64,000 bases of DNA from Terasakiella magnetica. GTDB taxonomy: Bacteria > Pseudomonadota > Alphaproteobacteria > Rhodospirillales > Magnetospirillaceae. The stretch lies in the NCBI GenBank assembly GCA_902729415.1, contig CACVCF010000445.1, positions 1 to 64,000 on the forward strand. The letters are read 5' to 3'. A program made the translations under genes and the position numbers. The stretch's first letter is position 1; every line of letters starts with the position of its first letter. Below the pieces are notes generated by a model that saw nothing but the letters and a program-made list of their open reading frames with translations, did not search any database and was not told where the DNA came from. Shown piece by piece: positions 18,486 to 26,893 of the stretch.

Positions 18486-19814
18486 TCAGGCCTTGGGGCG
18501 CTTGTCGATGACGCGGCGCGCCTTGCCCATGGAGCGCTCGATGGAGTTCGGCGGCAGCACGGTGACCTTGGTGCTGATGCCGATATAGCTTTTGATGTGG
18601 TGCTGCAGATCCTTGGCGGCAGCGGCCAGGGCGCTGTCGTCGAAGGGCTGGTCGGCACGAACCTCCACATTGACCGCCACCGAATCCAGATGGCCGTCGC
18701 GGGTGACTTCCAACTGATAATGCGGCGCCAGCCGGTAATCCTTCAGGATCAGTTCTTCGATCTGGGTCGGGAAGACGTTGACGCCGCGGATGATCAGCAT
18801 GTCGTCCGAGCGTCCGGTGATCTTGCCGATGCGGCGGAACGAACGCGCGGTTCCGGGCAGCAACTGGGTCAGGTCGCGGGTGCGGTAGCGGATGATCGGC
18901 AAGGCTTCCTTGCTCAGGCTGGTGAAGACCAGCTCGCCGATGGCGCCGTCGGGCAGGACATCGCCGGTATGGGGGTCGATGATCTCGGGATAGAAATGGT
19001 CTTCCCACAGATGCAGACCGTCCTTGGTCTCGACGCATTCACAGGCCACGCCTGGTCCCATGACCTCGGACAGGCCGTAAAGGTCGATAGCGTCGATGCC
19101 GAACCGGGCTTCGATTTCTTCACGCATAGCGCCGGTCCAGGGCTCGGCGCCGAAAATGCCGATCTCCAGGGACGAGGACTTGGTATCGATGCCCTGACGG
19201 TCCATCTCGTCGGCGATGGCCAGCATATAAGACGGCGTCACCATGATGATCTCGGGCTTGAAGTCCTGGATCAGCTGGATCTGCTTTTCGGTCTGGCCGC
19301 CCGACATGGGGATGACGGTGCAGCCCAGACGCTCGGCACCGTAATGGGCGCCGAGGCCGCCGGTGAACAGGCCATAGCCATAGGAGATATGGCACTTGTC
19401 CTTCCTGCGGCCACCGGCGGCACGGATCGAGCGCGCCATCACATCGGCCCAGGTATTGATGTCCTTCTGGGTATAGCCGACCACGGTGGGCTTGCCGGTG
19501 GTGCCGGAGCTGGCGTGGACGCGGACCACGTCATCCATGGGCACGGCGAACATGCCGAAGGGGTAGGTGTCGCGCAGATCCGTCTTGGTGGTGAAGGGGA
19601 ACTTGGCGAGATCCTTCAATTCCTTGAAGTCGTCGGGGTGGACCCCCTTGTCCTGGCACTTCTTGCGGAAGTGTTCGACGTTGTTATAGGTGTGGGTCAG
19701 CGACCACTTCATGCGGGTGGTCTGAAGCGCCGAGATTTCGTCCCGGCTGGCATACTCGATGGAATCAAGCAGCTCACGCGGTGGCGGGGTGCGACGGGTG
19801 CTGGTAGCGGACAC
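18486..19814 (-). CDS. paaK: Phenylacetate-CoA ligase PaaK
   Basis: 442 residues of the adenylate-forming superfamily. The phosphate-binding loop is HASSGTTGKPTVVGY at 100-114, with DLYGLSEVMGPGVACEC and RGVNVFPTQIEELIL in the later motifs, all typical of PaaK. It activates phenylacetate to phenylacetyl-CoA, the first step of both aerobic and anaerobic routes. The gene is separated by 129 nt from the thiolase upstream; a GGAGG-type site precedes the start (GGAGGATTCCC). No paaABCDE ring-epoxidation genes are in the window. Confidence 0.93.
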   Translation of the reverse strand: MSATSTRRTPPPRELLDSIEYASRDEISALQTTRMKWSLTHTYNNVEHFRKKCQDKGVHPDDFKELKDLAKFPFTTKTDLRDTYPFGMFAVPMDDVVRVHASSGTTGKPTVVGYTQKDINTWADVMARSIRAAGGRRKDKCHISYGYGLFTGGLGAHYGAERLGCTVIPMSGGQTEKQIQLIQDFKPEIIMVTPSYMLAIADEMDRQGIDTKSSSLEIGIFGAEPWTGAMREEIEARFGIDAIDLYGLSEVMGPGVACECVETKDGLHLWEDHFYPEIIDPHTGDVLPDGAIGELVFTSLSKEALPIIRYRTRDLTQLLPGTARSFRRIGKITGRSDDMLIIRGVNVFPTQIEELILKDYRLAPHYQLEVTRDGHLDSVAVNVEVRADQPFDDSALAAAAKDLQHHIKSYIGISTKVTVLPPNSIERSMGKARRVIDKRPKA

Positions 19815-19943
19815 GGGAATCCTCCCTCCAAGGAATTGACTTAAATCGGCTCTGGCACCAGCTTTCTTGGAGCTGTTTTGCGCCGTTTCTCAAACGATCT
19901 GCCCGCCGCCGGGGCGGCAGGCAGGCAACGGAAGTCTTGAAGG

Positions 19944-21146
19944 CTACACGCGTTCGATCACCATGGCGATGCCCTGGCCGACGCCGATGCACATGGAGCA
20001 CAAAGCATAGCGGCCGCCGATGCGGGTCAGTTCGATGGCGGCGGTGCCCACCAGACGGGCGCCGCTCATGCCGAGCGGATGGCCCAGGGCAATGGCACCG
20101 CCATTGGGGTTGACGCGTGAATCGTCGTCGGCAAGGCCCAACTGGCGGGTGCAGGCCAGGGCCTGGGCGGCGAAAGCCTCGTTCAGCTCGATCACATCCA
20201 TGTCGGCCAGGGTCAGACCCAGGCGGCCGAGCAGCTTGCGGGTGGCGGGAACCGGGCCGATACCCATGACACGGGGCGCCACACCGGCAGTCGCCATGCC
20301 CAGAACGCGGGCCAGCGGCTTCAGGCCCAGCGTGTCGGCGGTTTCGCGGGTCGCCATCAGCAATGCGGCGGCGCCGTCATTGACACCGCTGGCATTGCCC
20401 GCGGTGATGACGCCACCGGCGCGGAACGGCGCCTTCAGCTTGGCCAGGGTTTCGATGGTGGTTTCACGCGGATGCTCGTCCTTATCCACCACGGTGCTTT
20501 CGCCCTTACGGCCGGGAATGGTGACCGGTGCGATTTCCAAGGCGAAGCGGCCATTGCGCTGGGCGGCGGAGGCCTTGGCCTGCGAGCGCAGCGCGAAGGC
20601 GTCCTGATCCTCGCGCGAGATGGCGAATTCGGCGGCGACGTTCTCGGCGGTTTCCGGCATGGATTCTGTGCCGTACGCCTTTTCCATCAGGGCGTTGACG
20701 AAGCGCCAGCCGATGGTGGTGTCATAAATGCGGGCGTCACGGGAAAAGGCGCTGTCGGCCTTGTTCATGACGAACGGCGCCCGGCTCATGCTTTCGACAC
20801 CGCCCGCGATGGCAAGGCGGGCTTCGCCGGTCTTCAAGGCGCGGGCGGCATAGCCCACCGCGTCCATGCCCGAGCCGCACAGGCGGTTCAAGGTGGTGGC
20901 ACCGGCCTCCAGGGGCAGGCCCGCCAGCAGCGACGCCATGCGCGCCACGTTGCGGTTGTCCTCGCCCGCCTGATTGGCGCAGCCATAGATCACCTCGTCC
21001 AGCAGGCTCCAGTCGAGATCAGGGTGACGGGCCATCAGCGCCTTGATGGGGTGGGCGGCAAGGTCATCGGTGCGCACGCTGGACAAAACGCCCGCATAAC
21101 GGCCGATGGGGCTGCGGATGGCATCGCAGATCAGGGCTTCGGACAT
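19944..21146 (-). CDS. paaJ: 3-oxoadipyl-CoA thiolase (PaaJ/PcaF type)
   Basis: 400-residue thiolase. Catalytic Cys90 in [12 protein letters not shown], His356 in [16 protein letters not shown] and Cys386 in [10 protein letters not shown] are all present. The text [20 protein letters not shown] is characteristic of beta-ketoadipyl-CoA thiolases rather than acetoacetyl-CoA thiolases. It releases acetyl-CoA and succinyl-CoA at the end of the phenylacetate or beta-ketoadipate pathway. ATG 21146 overlaps the paaI stop (ATGA). Assignment as paaJ rather than pcaF rests on the neighbouring paaI and paaK. Confidence 0.88.
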   Translation of the reverse strand: MSEALICDAIRSPIGRYAGVLSSVRTDDLAAHPIKALMARHPDLDWSLLDEVIYGCANQAGEDNRNVARMASLLAGLPLEAGATTLNRLCGSGMDAVGYAARALKTGEARLAIAGGVESMSRAPFVMNKADSAFSRDARIYDTTIGWRFVNALMEKAYGTESMPETAENVAAEFAISREDQDAFALRSQAKASAAQRNGRFALEIAPVTIPGRKGESTVVDKDEHPRETTIETLAKLKAPFRAGGVITAGNASGVNDGAAALLMATRETADTLGLKPLARVLGMATAGVAPRVMGIGPVPATRKLLGRLGLTLADMDVIELNEAFAAQALACTRQLGLADDDSRVNPNGGAIALGHPLGMSGARLVGTAAIELTRIGGRYALCSMCIGVGQGIAMVIERV

Positions 21147-21589
21147 CAGGAATTCCCTTCGATGATATGGGCTTCGAGGACGCGGCACTGACCGCGGAAC
21201 AGGGCGACGACGACCTTGTCCTGGGTGGTGACGGTACAATCATAGGTGCCGGTGCGGCCCTTACGGTGGATTTCGTGGCACTCGGCGGTCAGGCGGTCGC
21301 CCAACTGGGCCGAGGCCGGGTAGGAGATGGTGCAGGTCACCCCCACCGCCACCCGGTTATAAGAGCTGCAGGCATAAGCGAAGGCGTCGTCGGCCAGCAT
21401 GAACGTAAAGCCGCCGTGGCAGATGCCGATACCGTTCAGCATAGGCTCGGTCACGGTCATGGACACGCGGGCATAGCCGGGACGGATCTCGTCCACGCCG
21501 AGATCGAGAAAGCGCGCGCTGTTGTCGCGCTCGCGGAGGGCGGCGCCAACCTGCTCAGCCAAAGCCTGCGCCCTTCCTTGATCGGTCAT
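21146..21589 (-). CDS. paaI: Hydroxyphenylacetyl-CoA thioesterase PaaI
   Basis: 147-residue hotdog-fold thioesterase. [27 protein letters not shown] is the PaaI signature, containing the catalytic acidic residue in the long helix. PaaI is thought to rescue CoA from dead-end ring-hydroxylated acyl-CoAs in phenylacetate degradation. ATG 21589 has AGAGGAAGAGC directly upstream; the longer open frame to 21772 runs through the candidate operator and is not credible. It is co-translated with the thiolase. Confidence 0.9.
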   Translation of the reverse strand: MTDQGRAQALAEQVGAALRERDNSARFLDLGVDEIRPGYARVSMTVTEPMLNGIGICHGGFTFMLADDAFAYACSSYNRVAVGVTCTISYPASAQLGDRLTAECHEIHRKGRTGTYDCTVTTQDKVVVALFRGQCRVLEAHIIEGNS

Positions 21590-21619
21590 GCTCTTCCTCT
21601 CTGACTGGGTCTGCTGCCC

Positions 21620-21643
21620 AATTAGGTATTCTAATACCGAATT
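21620..21643. promoter_or_regulatory. 24-bp dyad upstream of paaI, candidate repressor operator
   Basis: The 24 bp centred between 21631 and 21632 match their reverse complement at 20 positions: arms AATT-GGTATT and AATACC-AATT around a central CT. It lies 31 nt upstream of the paaI start codon. Size and symmetry fit a TetR/GntR-type repressor site. No such regulator gene is adjacent. Confidence 0.55.
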
Positions 21644-21836
21644 AGCACCGTGGCCGTCAATCGTGTGATACGACGTCTTGAGGAAATGGCGGGGTGCCGG
21701 AAATTCCCTCATGCGGAAGGAGTGCGCTTTTCCTTGCAACAGTTCCAACCAGGCAGTACGGTCGCTTTGCATTATGCGATGGGGTAAAGGAAGCCCTCAG
21801 GTGCTTGTTATCAAAGCGTTTATAAAGAGGATTCTG

Positions 21837-22994
21837 GTGATCGTTTTTTCCGGCATGACAATGGCGGAAATCTTCGATCTGTTCTTGCCCACCCGGCAAT
21901 CGGCCTTTGTACAAAGGCGCCGGGCGCTTTTGATTCTTTCCCGCGTCCGGCTGGTGGCCGCCACCTTCGCCGTTCTGACGCCGCTTTGGATTCCCATCGA
22001 TCTCCTGATCTTCGAAACCACCTTAGGAATGTATTTGGCGGCGCTGCGGGTGCTGGCCTGTATCGCTTTCACTCTGCTGGCCCTGTCCTATCGCGGATCG
22101 GACAGCGGGAATGTGGCGCGGTGGGGCTTGGTCTGGCTGCTGGTCATCCCTACGGTGTTCTTTCTGATCAGTCATCCGCTGCTGGCGCAATTCGCCATCA
22201 ACGACCCGGCACAGCAGGTGATTGCCGCCGGCTACGCCTTCTTACCCTTCGTCATGGTCGCGGGGCTGGCGGTGTTTCCCATCACCGCCCTGGAGGGGGC
22301 CATGCTGGCGATACCCTTGCTGGTGGGCTACTTCCTGACCGGGCTGCTGGGCTATCAGCTGTTGCCGTTCGCCTCCCATCTGGGAGCGCAGTGGCTGCTG
22401 CTGCTGCTGGCGACGGTGGCGACGCTTTCGGGGATGAGCCAACTGCACTTCATGAGTCAATTGGTGGACCAATCCTCCCATGACGGTCTGACCCGCGCCT
22501 ATAACCGCCGGGTGGGTGAGGAGATGCTGATCCAGCAATTCGTCACGGCGGCCCGTTCGAAGACGCCGCTGGCGCTGGCCTTCGTCGATCTCGATAATTT
22601 CAAGTCCATCAACGACCGCTATGGTCACGAAGAGGGCGATAACTCGTTGCGGGGAGCCTCGGCGGCGCTCCGGCGGGTCCTGCGCCGGGGCGATATCCTG
22701 ATTCGCTGGGGCGGCGAGGAGTTCATCGCGGTCATGCCCAACACCGACCCTGCGGGGGCACAAATCGCGGTGGAACGGTTGCGGGCGGCCGGGCTGGGCG
22801 TGCGTCCCGACGGCAAGCCGCTGACCGCCTCCATCGGCATTGCCGAGCGGCTTACCGATGGGGTCGAGGCCTGGAACACCCTGGTGGAAAGAGCCGATCA
22901 GCGGATGTACAAGGCCAAACAGAACGGTAAGGACCGGGTCATCGGCTGCGGCGACCTTCTGATCGCCTCGTCCGATCAGGCCGCCACCGTTTAA
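21837..22994 (+). CDS. Membrane diguanylate cyclase (GGDEF)
   Basis: About 385 residues. Five or six hydrophobic segments fill the first half (for example LLAIPLLVGYFLTGLLGYQLL and GAQWLLLLLATVATLSG), followed by a GGDEF domain with DGLTRAYNRR, FVDLDNFKSINDRYGHEEGD and the active-site GGEEF at 292-296. An RxxD inhibitory site (RRGD, 283-286) sits five residues before it, so product inhibition by c-di-GMP is likely. I choose GTG 21837 because AAGAGG lies 6 nt upstream; ATG 21855 or 21861 are alternatives. The sensed signal is unknown. Confidence 0.85.
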   Translation: MIVFSGMTMAEIFDLFLPTRQSAFVQRRRALLILSRVRLVAATFAVLTPLWIPIDLLIFETTLGMYLAALRVLACIAFTLLALSYRGSDSGNVARWGLVWLLVIPTVFFLISHPLLAQFAINDPAQQVIAAGYAFLPFVMVAGLAVFPITALEGAMLAIPLLVGYFLTGLLGYQLLPFASHLGAQWLLLLLATVATLSGMSQLHFMSQLVDQSSHDGLTRAYNRRVGEEMLIQQFVTAARSKTPLALAFVDLDNFKSINDRYGHEEGDNSLRGASAALRRVLRRGDILIRWGGEEFIAVMPNTDPAGAQIAVERLRAAGLGVRPDGKPLTASIGIAERLTDGVEAWNTLVERADQRMYKAKQNGKDRVIGCGDLLIASSDQAATV

Positions 22995-23000
22995 ACCGGC

Positions 23001-23465
23001 TCAGACCAGTTCGAAAATCGCTTCGATCTCCACCGCCGCATTCAGCGGCAGGGACGGCGCCCCCACGGCGGCGCGGGCATGACGCCCGGCTTCCCCCAAC
23101 ACCGCGACCATCAGGTCCGACGCACCATTGATGACCTTGGGCTGATCGGTGAAGTCCGCCGTGCAGGCGACGAAGGCGGTCAGACGCACCAGACGGCGGA
23201 CACGATCAATGTCGCCCCCGGCGGCGGCACGGGCCTGGGCCAGCAGGTTGAGGCCGCACAGCCGCGCGGCCTCGGTGCCATCTTCCACTGAAACGCTGTC
23301 TCCCAGCTTGCCAGCCACCATCAGCTTGCCGTTCTGCAAGGGCAGCTGGCCCGATACGAACACCAGGGTGCCGCTGATGACGAAGGGCACGTAATTGGCC
23401 ACGGCGGCGGCGGGCACAGGCAGTTCGATCCCCAAATCCTTCAGGCGTTGGGAGGTGGTGGTCAT
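23001..23465 (-). CDS. RidA (YjgF/UK114) family protein
   Basis: 154 residues, a single RidA domain. Arg131 in HARAAVGAPSLPLNAAVEIE corresponds to the arginine that binds the carboxylate of imine intermediates in RidA deaminases. This subgroup is slightly longer than E. coli RidA (128) and resembles the proteins labelled YjgF/L-PSP endoribonuclease in alphaproteobacteria. GGAGA lies 8 nt before the start. It is convergent with the diguanylate cyclase, 6 nt apart. Confidence 0.85.
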   Translation of the reverse strand: MTTTSQRLKDLGIELPVPAAAVANYVPFVISGTLVFVSGQLPLQNGKLMVAGKLGDSVSVEDGTEAARLCGLNLLAQARAAAGGDIDRVRRLVRLTAFVACTADFTDQPKVINGASDLMVAVLGEAGRHARAAVGAPSLPLNAAVEIEAIFELV

Positions 23466-23622
23466 GGCGGGAATCTCCAGTGATGAAGTACCCAGCCTAT
23501 CGCCTGCGTCAGTTCAAGGAAAGCGTTGCGATTTCGCCATGGGCCCATGCAGGGGTGTCGCTTGTGACCTCAGGCTTTCATTGCCTATTTTAAGTCATTC
23601 CAATTCTTCGTAGGAAGCCGCT

Positions 23623-23874
23623 ATGTCCGCCTCCCCCGCCTTCATCCCCTGCGCTCCCGGTCCGACCCCGCATCTGGTTCAGCCGTCGCTGGCCCAGCGC
23701 CTGTCCTGCCTGATCGCAGAGAAGATTGTTCATCCGGTCGGCTTGTGGCGATTCCGCCGTGCCTTGCGTTCGGAGCTGATCCAGCTTGATCATCGTGAGT
23801 TGCATGATCTTGGCATCGCCGAAGAAGGTGTCGATGGTTTCGTCGCCACTTGGACCCCGCGCCGCGCCCGCTGA
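23623..23874 (+). CDS. DUF1127 small protein
   Basis: 83 residues. The C-terminal half (RFRRALRSELIQLDHRELHD then LGI) is a DUF1127/YjiS-like arginine-rich helix-loop-helix segment; the N-terminal 35 residues are proline-rich and not recognised. In other alphaproteobacteria such proteins affect RNA turnover and phosphate or carbon metabolism, but the role here is unknown. AGGAAG lies 6 nt before the ATG. Confidence 0.7.
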   Translation: MSASPAFIPCAPGPTPHLVQPSLAQRLSCLIAEKIVHPVGLWRFRRALRSELIQLDHRELHDLGIAEEGVDGFVATWTPRRAR

Positions 23875-23950
23875 CCCGTTCCATGGCGATTGATCGGCCG
23901 GAGGGGACATGGTTCAATCCGGGTAGATCAATTTCTTTGGGGGGCGGGCC

Positions 23951-24715
23951 ATGGTCGGTCCAAGGCTGAGGGTGTGGGGAGCGGCAGCCATCTTGGCGCT
24001 GCTCCTGCCTTCTGATCCCGCCCAGGCCCGCGATCTGGTGGTGGGGGTCGAGGCCATCGACTATCTTCCCGCCTATGGCATGCGCGACGGACAATTCCAG
24101 GGCGCCGGACGCGCCGTTCTTGACGCCTTTGCCCAGGCCAAAGGCCATCGGATCATTTACCGCCCCTATCCGGTCAAGCGCCTGCTGGCCGAATTGATCC
24201 ACGGCGGCGTCGATCTTAAATTCCCCGACAGCCCCGACTGGCAGGCTGCCATGCGCCAGGGCCGCTCCATTCACTATTCCGGCCCCATTATCGCCTATAT
24301 CGACGGCACGGTGGTGCGGCGCGACAAGCTGGCACTGGGGGTGGAGGGCATCCACAGCATCGGGACCGTGGCGGGCTTCACCCCCTATGCCTGGAGCGAG
24401 TACCTTAAGGCCGACAAGGTCGATCTGAAGGAAAACCCTAATTTCGAGCAATTGCTGCGCCAGGTGATCACCGGGCGTATCGATGGCGCCTATGTCAATG
24501 TGGCGGTGGCGCTGACTGCTGTAGACAAGCTTGCCGACGGCGCTGGCGCCTTGGCCTATGCCCCCGACCTGCCCCATATCTCCGACAGTTATCGTCTGTC
24601 TGCGACCACCAAGGCGGCTGATATCATCACCGAGTTTGATGCCTGGATGGCTGCCAATACCAAGCAGGTTCAAGATCTTGTCGCCCGCTCCGGGGCCGAG
24701 CGCGGCCTGCACTGA
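23951..24715 (+). CDS. Periplasmic solute-binding protein (SBP_bac_3-like)
   Basis: 254 residues with an export signal (hydrophobic WGAAAILALLLPSDPAQA, cleavage probably after residue 26). A bilobed binding-protein fold follows, resembling amino-acid type family 3 periplasmic proteins (DLVVGVEAIDYLPAYGMRDG at the mature N-terminus; AYVNVAVALTAV in the second lobe). No permease or ATPase genes are nearby, so it is an orphan binding protein that might feed a sensor or a distant transporter. It ends exactly against the convergent LysR-type gene. Confidence 0.75.
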   Translation: MVGPRLRVWGAAAILALLLPSDPAQARDLVVGVEAIDYLPAYGMRDGQFQGAGRAVLDAFAQAKGHRIIYRPYPVKRLLAELIHGGVDLKFPDSPDWQAAMRQGRSIHYSGPIIAYIDGTVVRRDKLALGVEGIHSIGTVAGFTPYAWSEYLKADKVDLKENPNFEQLLRQVITGRIDGAYVNVAVALTAVDKLADGAGALAYAPDLPHISDSYRLSATTKAADIITEFDAWMAANTKQVQDLVARSGAERGLH

Positions 24716-25639
24716 TCACTCTGCCGGAGGGATCTCCTGGATCACGGCGGGAAGATTGGCGCGCACCAGATCAGAGAACAGCCGGTATTCCGGAGCGCGG
24801 ACGCTGGTGCGGCGCCAGACCAGGTCGATGACCCGGCTGGGGGCGAGATCGGTGAAGGGGCGCATGACGACCTGATCATCGGCCAAGGCTTCGGCATCCA
24901 CATAAAGGGCGGGCAGGCAGGTGGCACCCAGACCGGTGGCTACCATCTGGCGTAACGAGTCCAGGCTGGTGGCGCGGAAATCAGGGTGCTCACGCCCGCC
25001 GGCGGCATGGCAGAGGGCCAGGGCGGGTTCACGCAGGCCGTCACCGAACTCCAGCAGGATCAGCTCTTCATTCTTCATATCGGCGGCGTCGAGGCTGGGC
25101 TTGGCGGCCAGACGGTGCCCCAGCGGCAAGGCCGCCCACAAGGATTCGCGGAACAGCGGCATCACGCTCAGGTGGCGGTCGGTCCGGGGGGCGCCCGCCA
25201 TCAGCACCATGTCCAGCTGGCCCGAGGCCAACTCGCTGAGCAGGCGGTCGTCGGGCTCCTCGCGCAGGTAAAGCTTCAGCTCAGGATAAAGCCGCCGCAT
25301 CTCGGGTAGGAAATGGGGCAGCAGATACGGCCCCAAGGTGCGCAGAACCCCCAGCCGCAAAGTACCGCTGAGGGGCTTCTGGGTGCCTTGGGCGAAATCC
25401 TCCAGGTCGGCGACGCTTTGCAAGATGGCCCGCGCCCGTTCGGCCAAGTCGCGGCCGAGTGGGGTGAGAAGAACGCGGCGGCGGGTTCGCTCCAACAGCA
25501 AGATCCCCAAGATCTCCTCCAATTGGGCGATCTGGGCCGATAGGGCAGGCTGGCTGATGGCAACGTTTTCGGCGGCCCGGCGGAAATGCAGGGTCTCGGC
25601 TACGGCGGCGAAGCATTGCAGATGGCGAAGGGTGATCAT
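24716..25639 (-). CDS. OxyR-like LysR-family regulator without the peroxidatic cysteine
   Basis: 307 residues. The N-terminal winged helix-turn-helix (FRRAAENVAISQPALSAQIA) and the co-inducer domain both resemble OxyR, especially FRATSLDSLRQMVATGLGAT. Aligning that block with E. coli OxyR by eye, the resolving Cys208 is matched by Cys210, but the peroxidatic Cys199 (in LEDGHCLRD) is replaced by Gly201 (LEFGDGLRE). It therefore should not sense peroxide by the classical disulfide switch. It is divergent from a DUF475/TerC-type gene, with an ATAG-N7-CTAT element between them, and is probably its regulator (inference). Confidence 0.8.
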   Translation of the reverse strand: MITLRHLQCFAAVAETLHFRRAAENVAISQPALSAQIAQLEEILGILLLERTRRRVLLTPLGRDLAERARAILQSVADLEDFAQGTQKPLSGTLRLGVLRTLGPYLLPHFLPEMRRLYPELKLYLREEPDDRLLSELASGQLDMVLMAGAPRTDRHLSVMPLFRESLWAALPLGHRLAAKPSLDAADMKNEELILLEFGDGLREPALALCHAAGGREHPDFRATSLDSLRQMVATGLGATCLPALYVDAEALADDQVVMRPFTDLAPSRVIDLVWRRTSVRAPEYRLFSDLVRANLPAVIQEIPPAE

Positions 25640-25649
25640 GGGAACTATG

Positions 25650-25664
25650 ATAGTCCTAGCCTAT
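25650..25664. promoter_or_regulatory. ATAG-N7-CTAT element, OxyR/LysR-type half site
   Basis: ATAGTCCTAGCCTAT matches one half of the four-part OxyR consensus (ATAG N7 CTAT N7 ATAG N7 CTAT). The second half is not evident at the required spacing. It lies 10 nt upstream of the LysR-type start and about 80 nt upstream of the divergent TerC-type gene, a normal position for autoregulation. Confidence 0.5.
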
Positions 25665-25744
25665 CGGGCTCACAACAAGCCATGATTAGACCTATTGCCG
25701 TCCTGGCCTCACCCTGATCCAATCTGGCATCTCAGGGATTGCAA

Positions 25745-26794
25745 ATGATCGTGCTGCGCTCGAATTTCCACTATTTCAAGGCTTCGGCGGTATTTACCGC
25801 GTTGGCCCTGGCCGCCGCCTGGGGCGTGGGGATGCAATATGGCCAGTCCATGACCGCAGCCCTGGGGACGGTGTTCATCGTCATGGTGTTGGCGGTGCTG
25901 GAAATCTCGCTGTCTTTCGATAATGCAGTGGTCAACGCCAAGGTATTGCAAGACATGGACCCGGTGTGGCAGCGCCGCTTCATCACCTGGGGCATCGCCA
26001 TTGCCGTCTTTGGCATGCGCATCATCTTTCCGCTGCTGATCGTGGGCCTGATGGCAGATATCTCGCCGTGGCAGGCTTTGGTGCTGGCGGCGGTGCAGCC
26101 CGACGAATACGCCCGGGTGATGGTCAGCGCCCATGTCTCCATCGCCGCCTTTGGCGGTTCCTTTCTCGCCATGGTCGGCCTGAAATACTTCTTCGACGTG
26201 AAGAAGGATGTCCACTGGGTACGCAGCATCGAGGAACCGCTAACCAAACTAGGCAAGATCGAGGCGGTGGAGATCGCCCTGGTGCTGGTCACCCTCTATG
26301 CCATCACCCGCGCCCTGCCCGAGGCGGTGCGGTTGGGCTTTCTGCTGTCTGGGATGCTGGGGCTGGTGACCTTTGTAGTCGTGGGCGGCATCGGCGCCTT
26401 GATGGGGGCGGGCAAGGACCATGTCCGCGCCACCGCCAAATCCGGCTTTGCCTCGTTTTTGTACCTGGAAGTGCTGGATGCCAGCTTTTCCTTCGATGGC
26501 GTCATTGGCGCCTTCGCCTTGACCCATAACCTGTTCGTCATCGCCCTGGGGCTTGGCATCGGTGCCATGTTCGTGCGCTCGCTGACCATCATGCTGGTGG
26601 ATAAGGGCACCCTGGCCGAATACCGCTATCTTGAACACGGCGCCTTCTGGGCCATCCTGGCGCTGGCGGCACTGATGCTGGCGGGCAGCGTCATCCATAT
26701 CCCCGAGGTGGTTACCGGCTTGATCGGCGCGGTGCTGATCGGGCTGTCCTTCATCAGCTCGGTGCGTTTGAACCAGCGCCAGGATAAGTACTGA
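25745..26794 (+). CDS. DUF475/TerC-type integral membrane protein
   Basis: 349 residues with about nine membrane segments. Two acidic motifs inside membrane helices, LEISLSFDNAVVNAKVLQDM and LEVLDASFSFDGVIGAFALT, are the hallmark of the TerC/Alx/DUF475 group. Members are implicated in metal (notably manganese) export and tellurite resistance. No other ter gene is here. ATG 25745 gives MIVLRSNFHYFK; a TTG six bases earlier is possible. Control by the divergent OxyR-like regulator would fit a metal or oxidative-stress role, but that is inference. Confidence 0.82.
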   Translation: MIVLRSNFHYFKASAVFTALALAAAWGVGMQYGQSMTAALGTVFIVMVLAVLEISLSFDNAVVNAKVLQDMDPVWQRRFITWGIAIAVFGMRIIFPLLIVGLMADISPWQALVLAAVQPDEYARVMVSAHVSIAAFGGSFLAMVGLKYFFDVKKDVHWVRSIEEPLTKLGKIEAVEIALVLVTLYAITRALPEAVRLGFLLSGMLGLVTFVVVGGIGALMGAGKDHVRATAKSGFASFLYLEVLDASFSFDGVIGAFALTHNLFVIALGLGIGAMFVRSLTIMLVDKGTLAEYRYLEHGAFWAILALAALMLAGSVIHIPEVVTGLIGAVLIGLSFISSVRLNQRQDKY

Positions 26795-26812
26795 TAGCTT
26801 GAGGCTATCAGT
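26790..26812 (+). terminator. Hairpin overlapping the TerC-type stop codon
   Basis: A perfect 9-bp stem ACTGATAGC / GCTATCAGT with a TTGAG loop includes the stop codon. No T-run follows, so it may be a weak or Rho-assisted terminator or an mRNA-stabilising structure. Confidence 0.4.
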
Positions 26813-26893
26813 GCGACAATAATGTGCGATTGGACCTATCTGTCTGCCTTGGGTAGCCTGAACCCATCGAAACGGTAGTCCACGAGGTTGGTC

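Noticed and set aside
19899..19926. GC-rich hairpin CTGCCCGCCGCC/GGCGGCAGGCAG between paaJ and paaK
   Set aside because: One mismatch, very short loop and no T-run on either strand, so not supported as a terminator.
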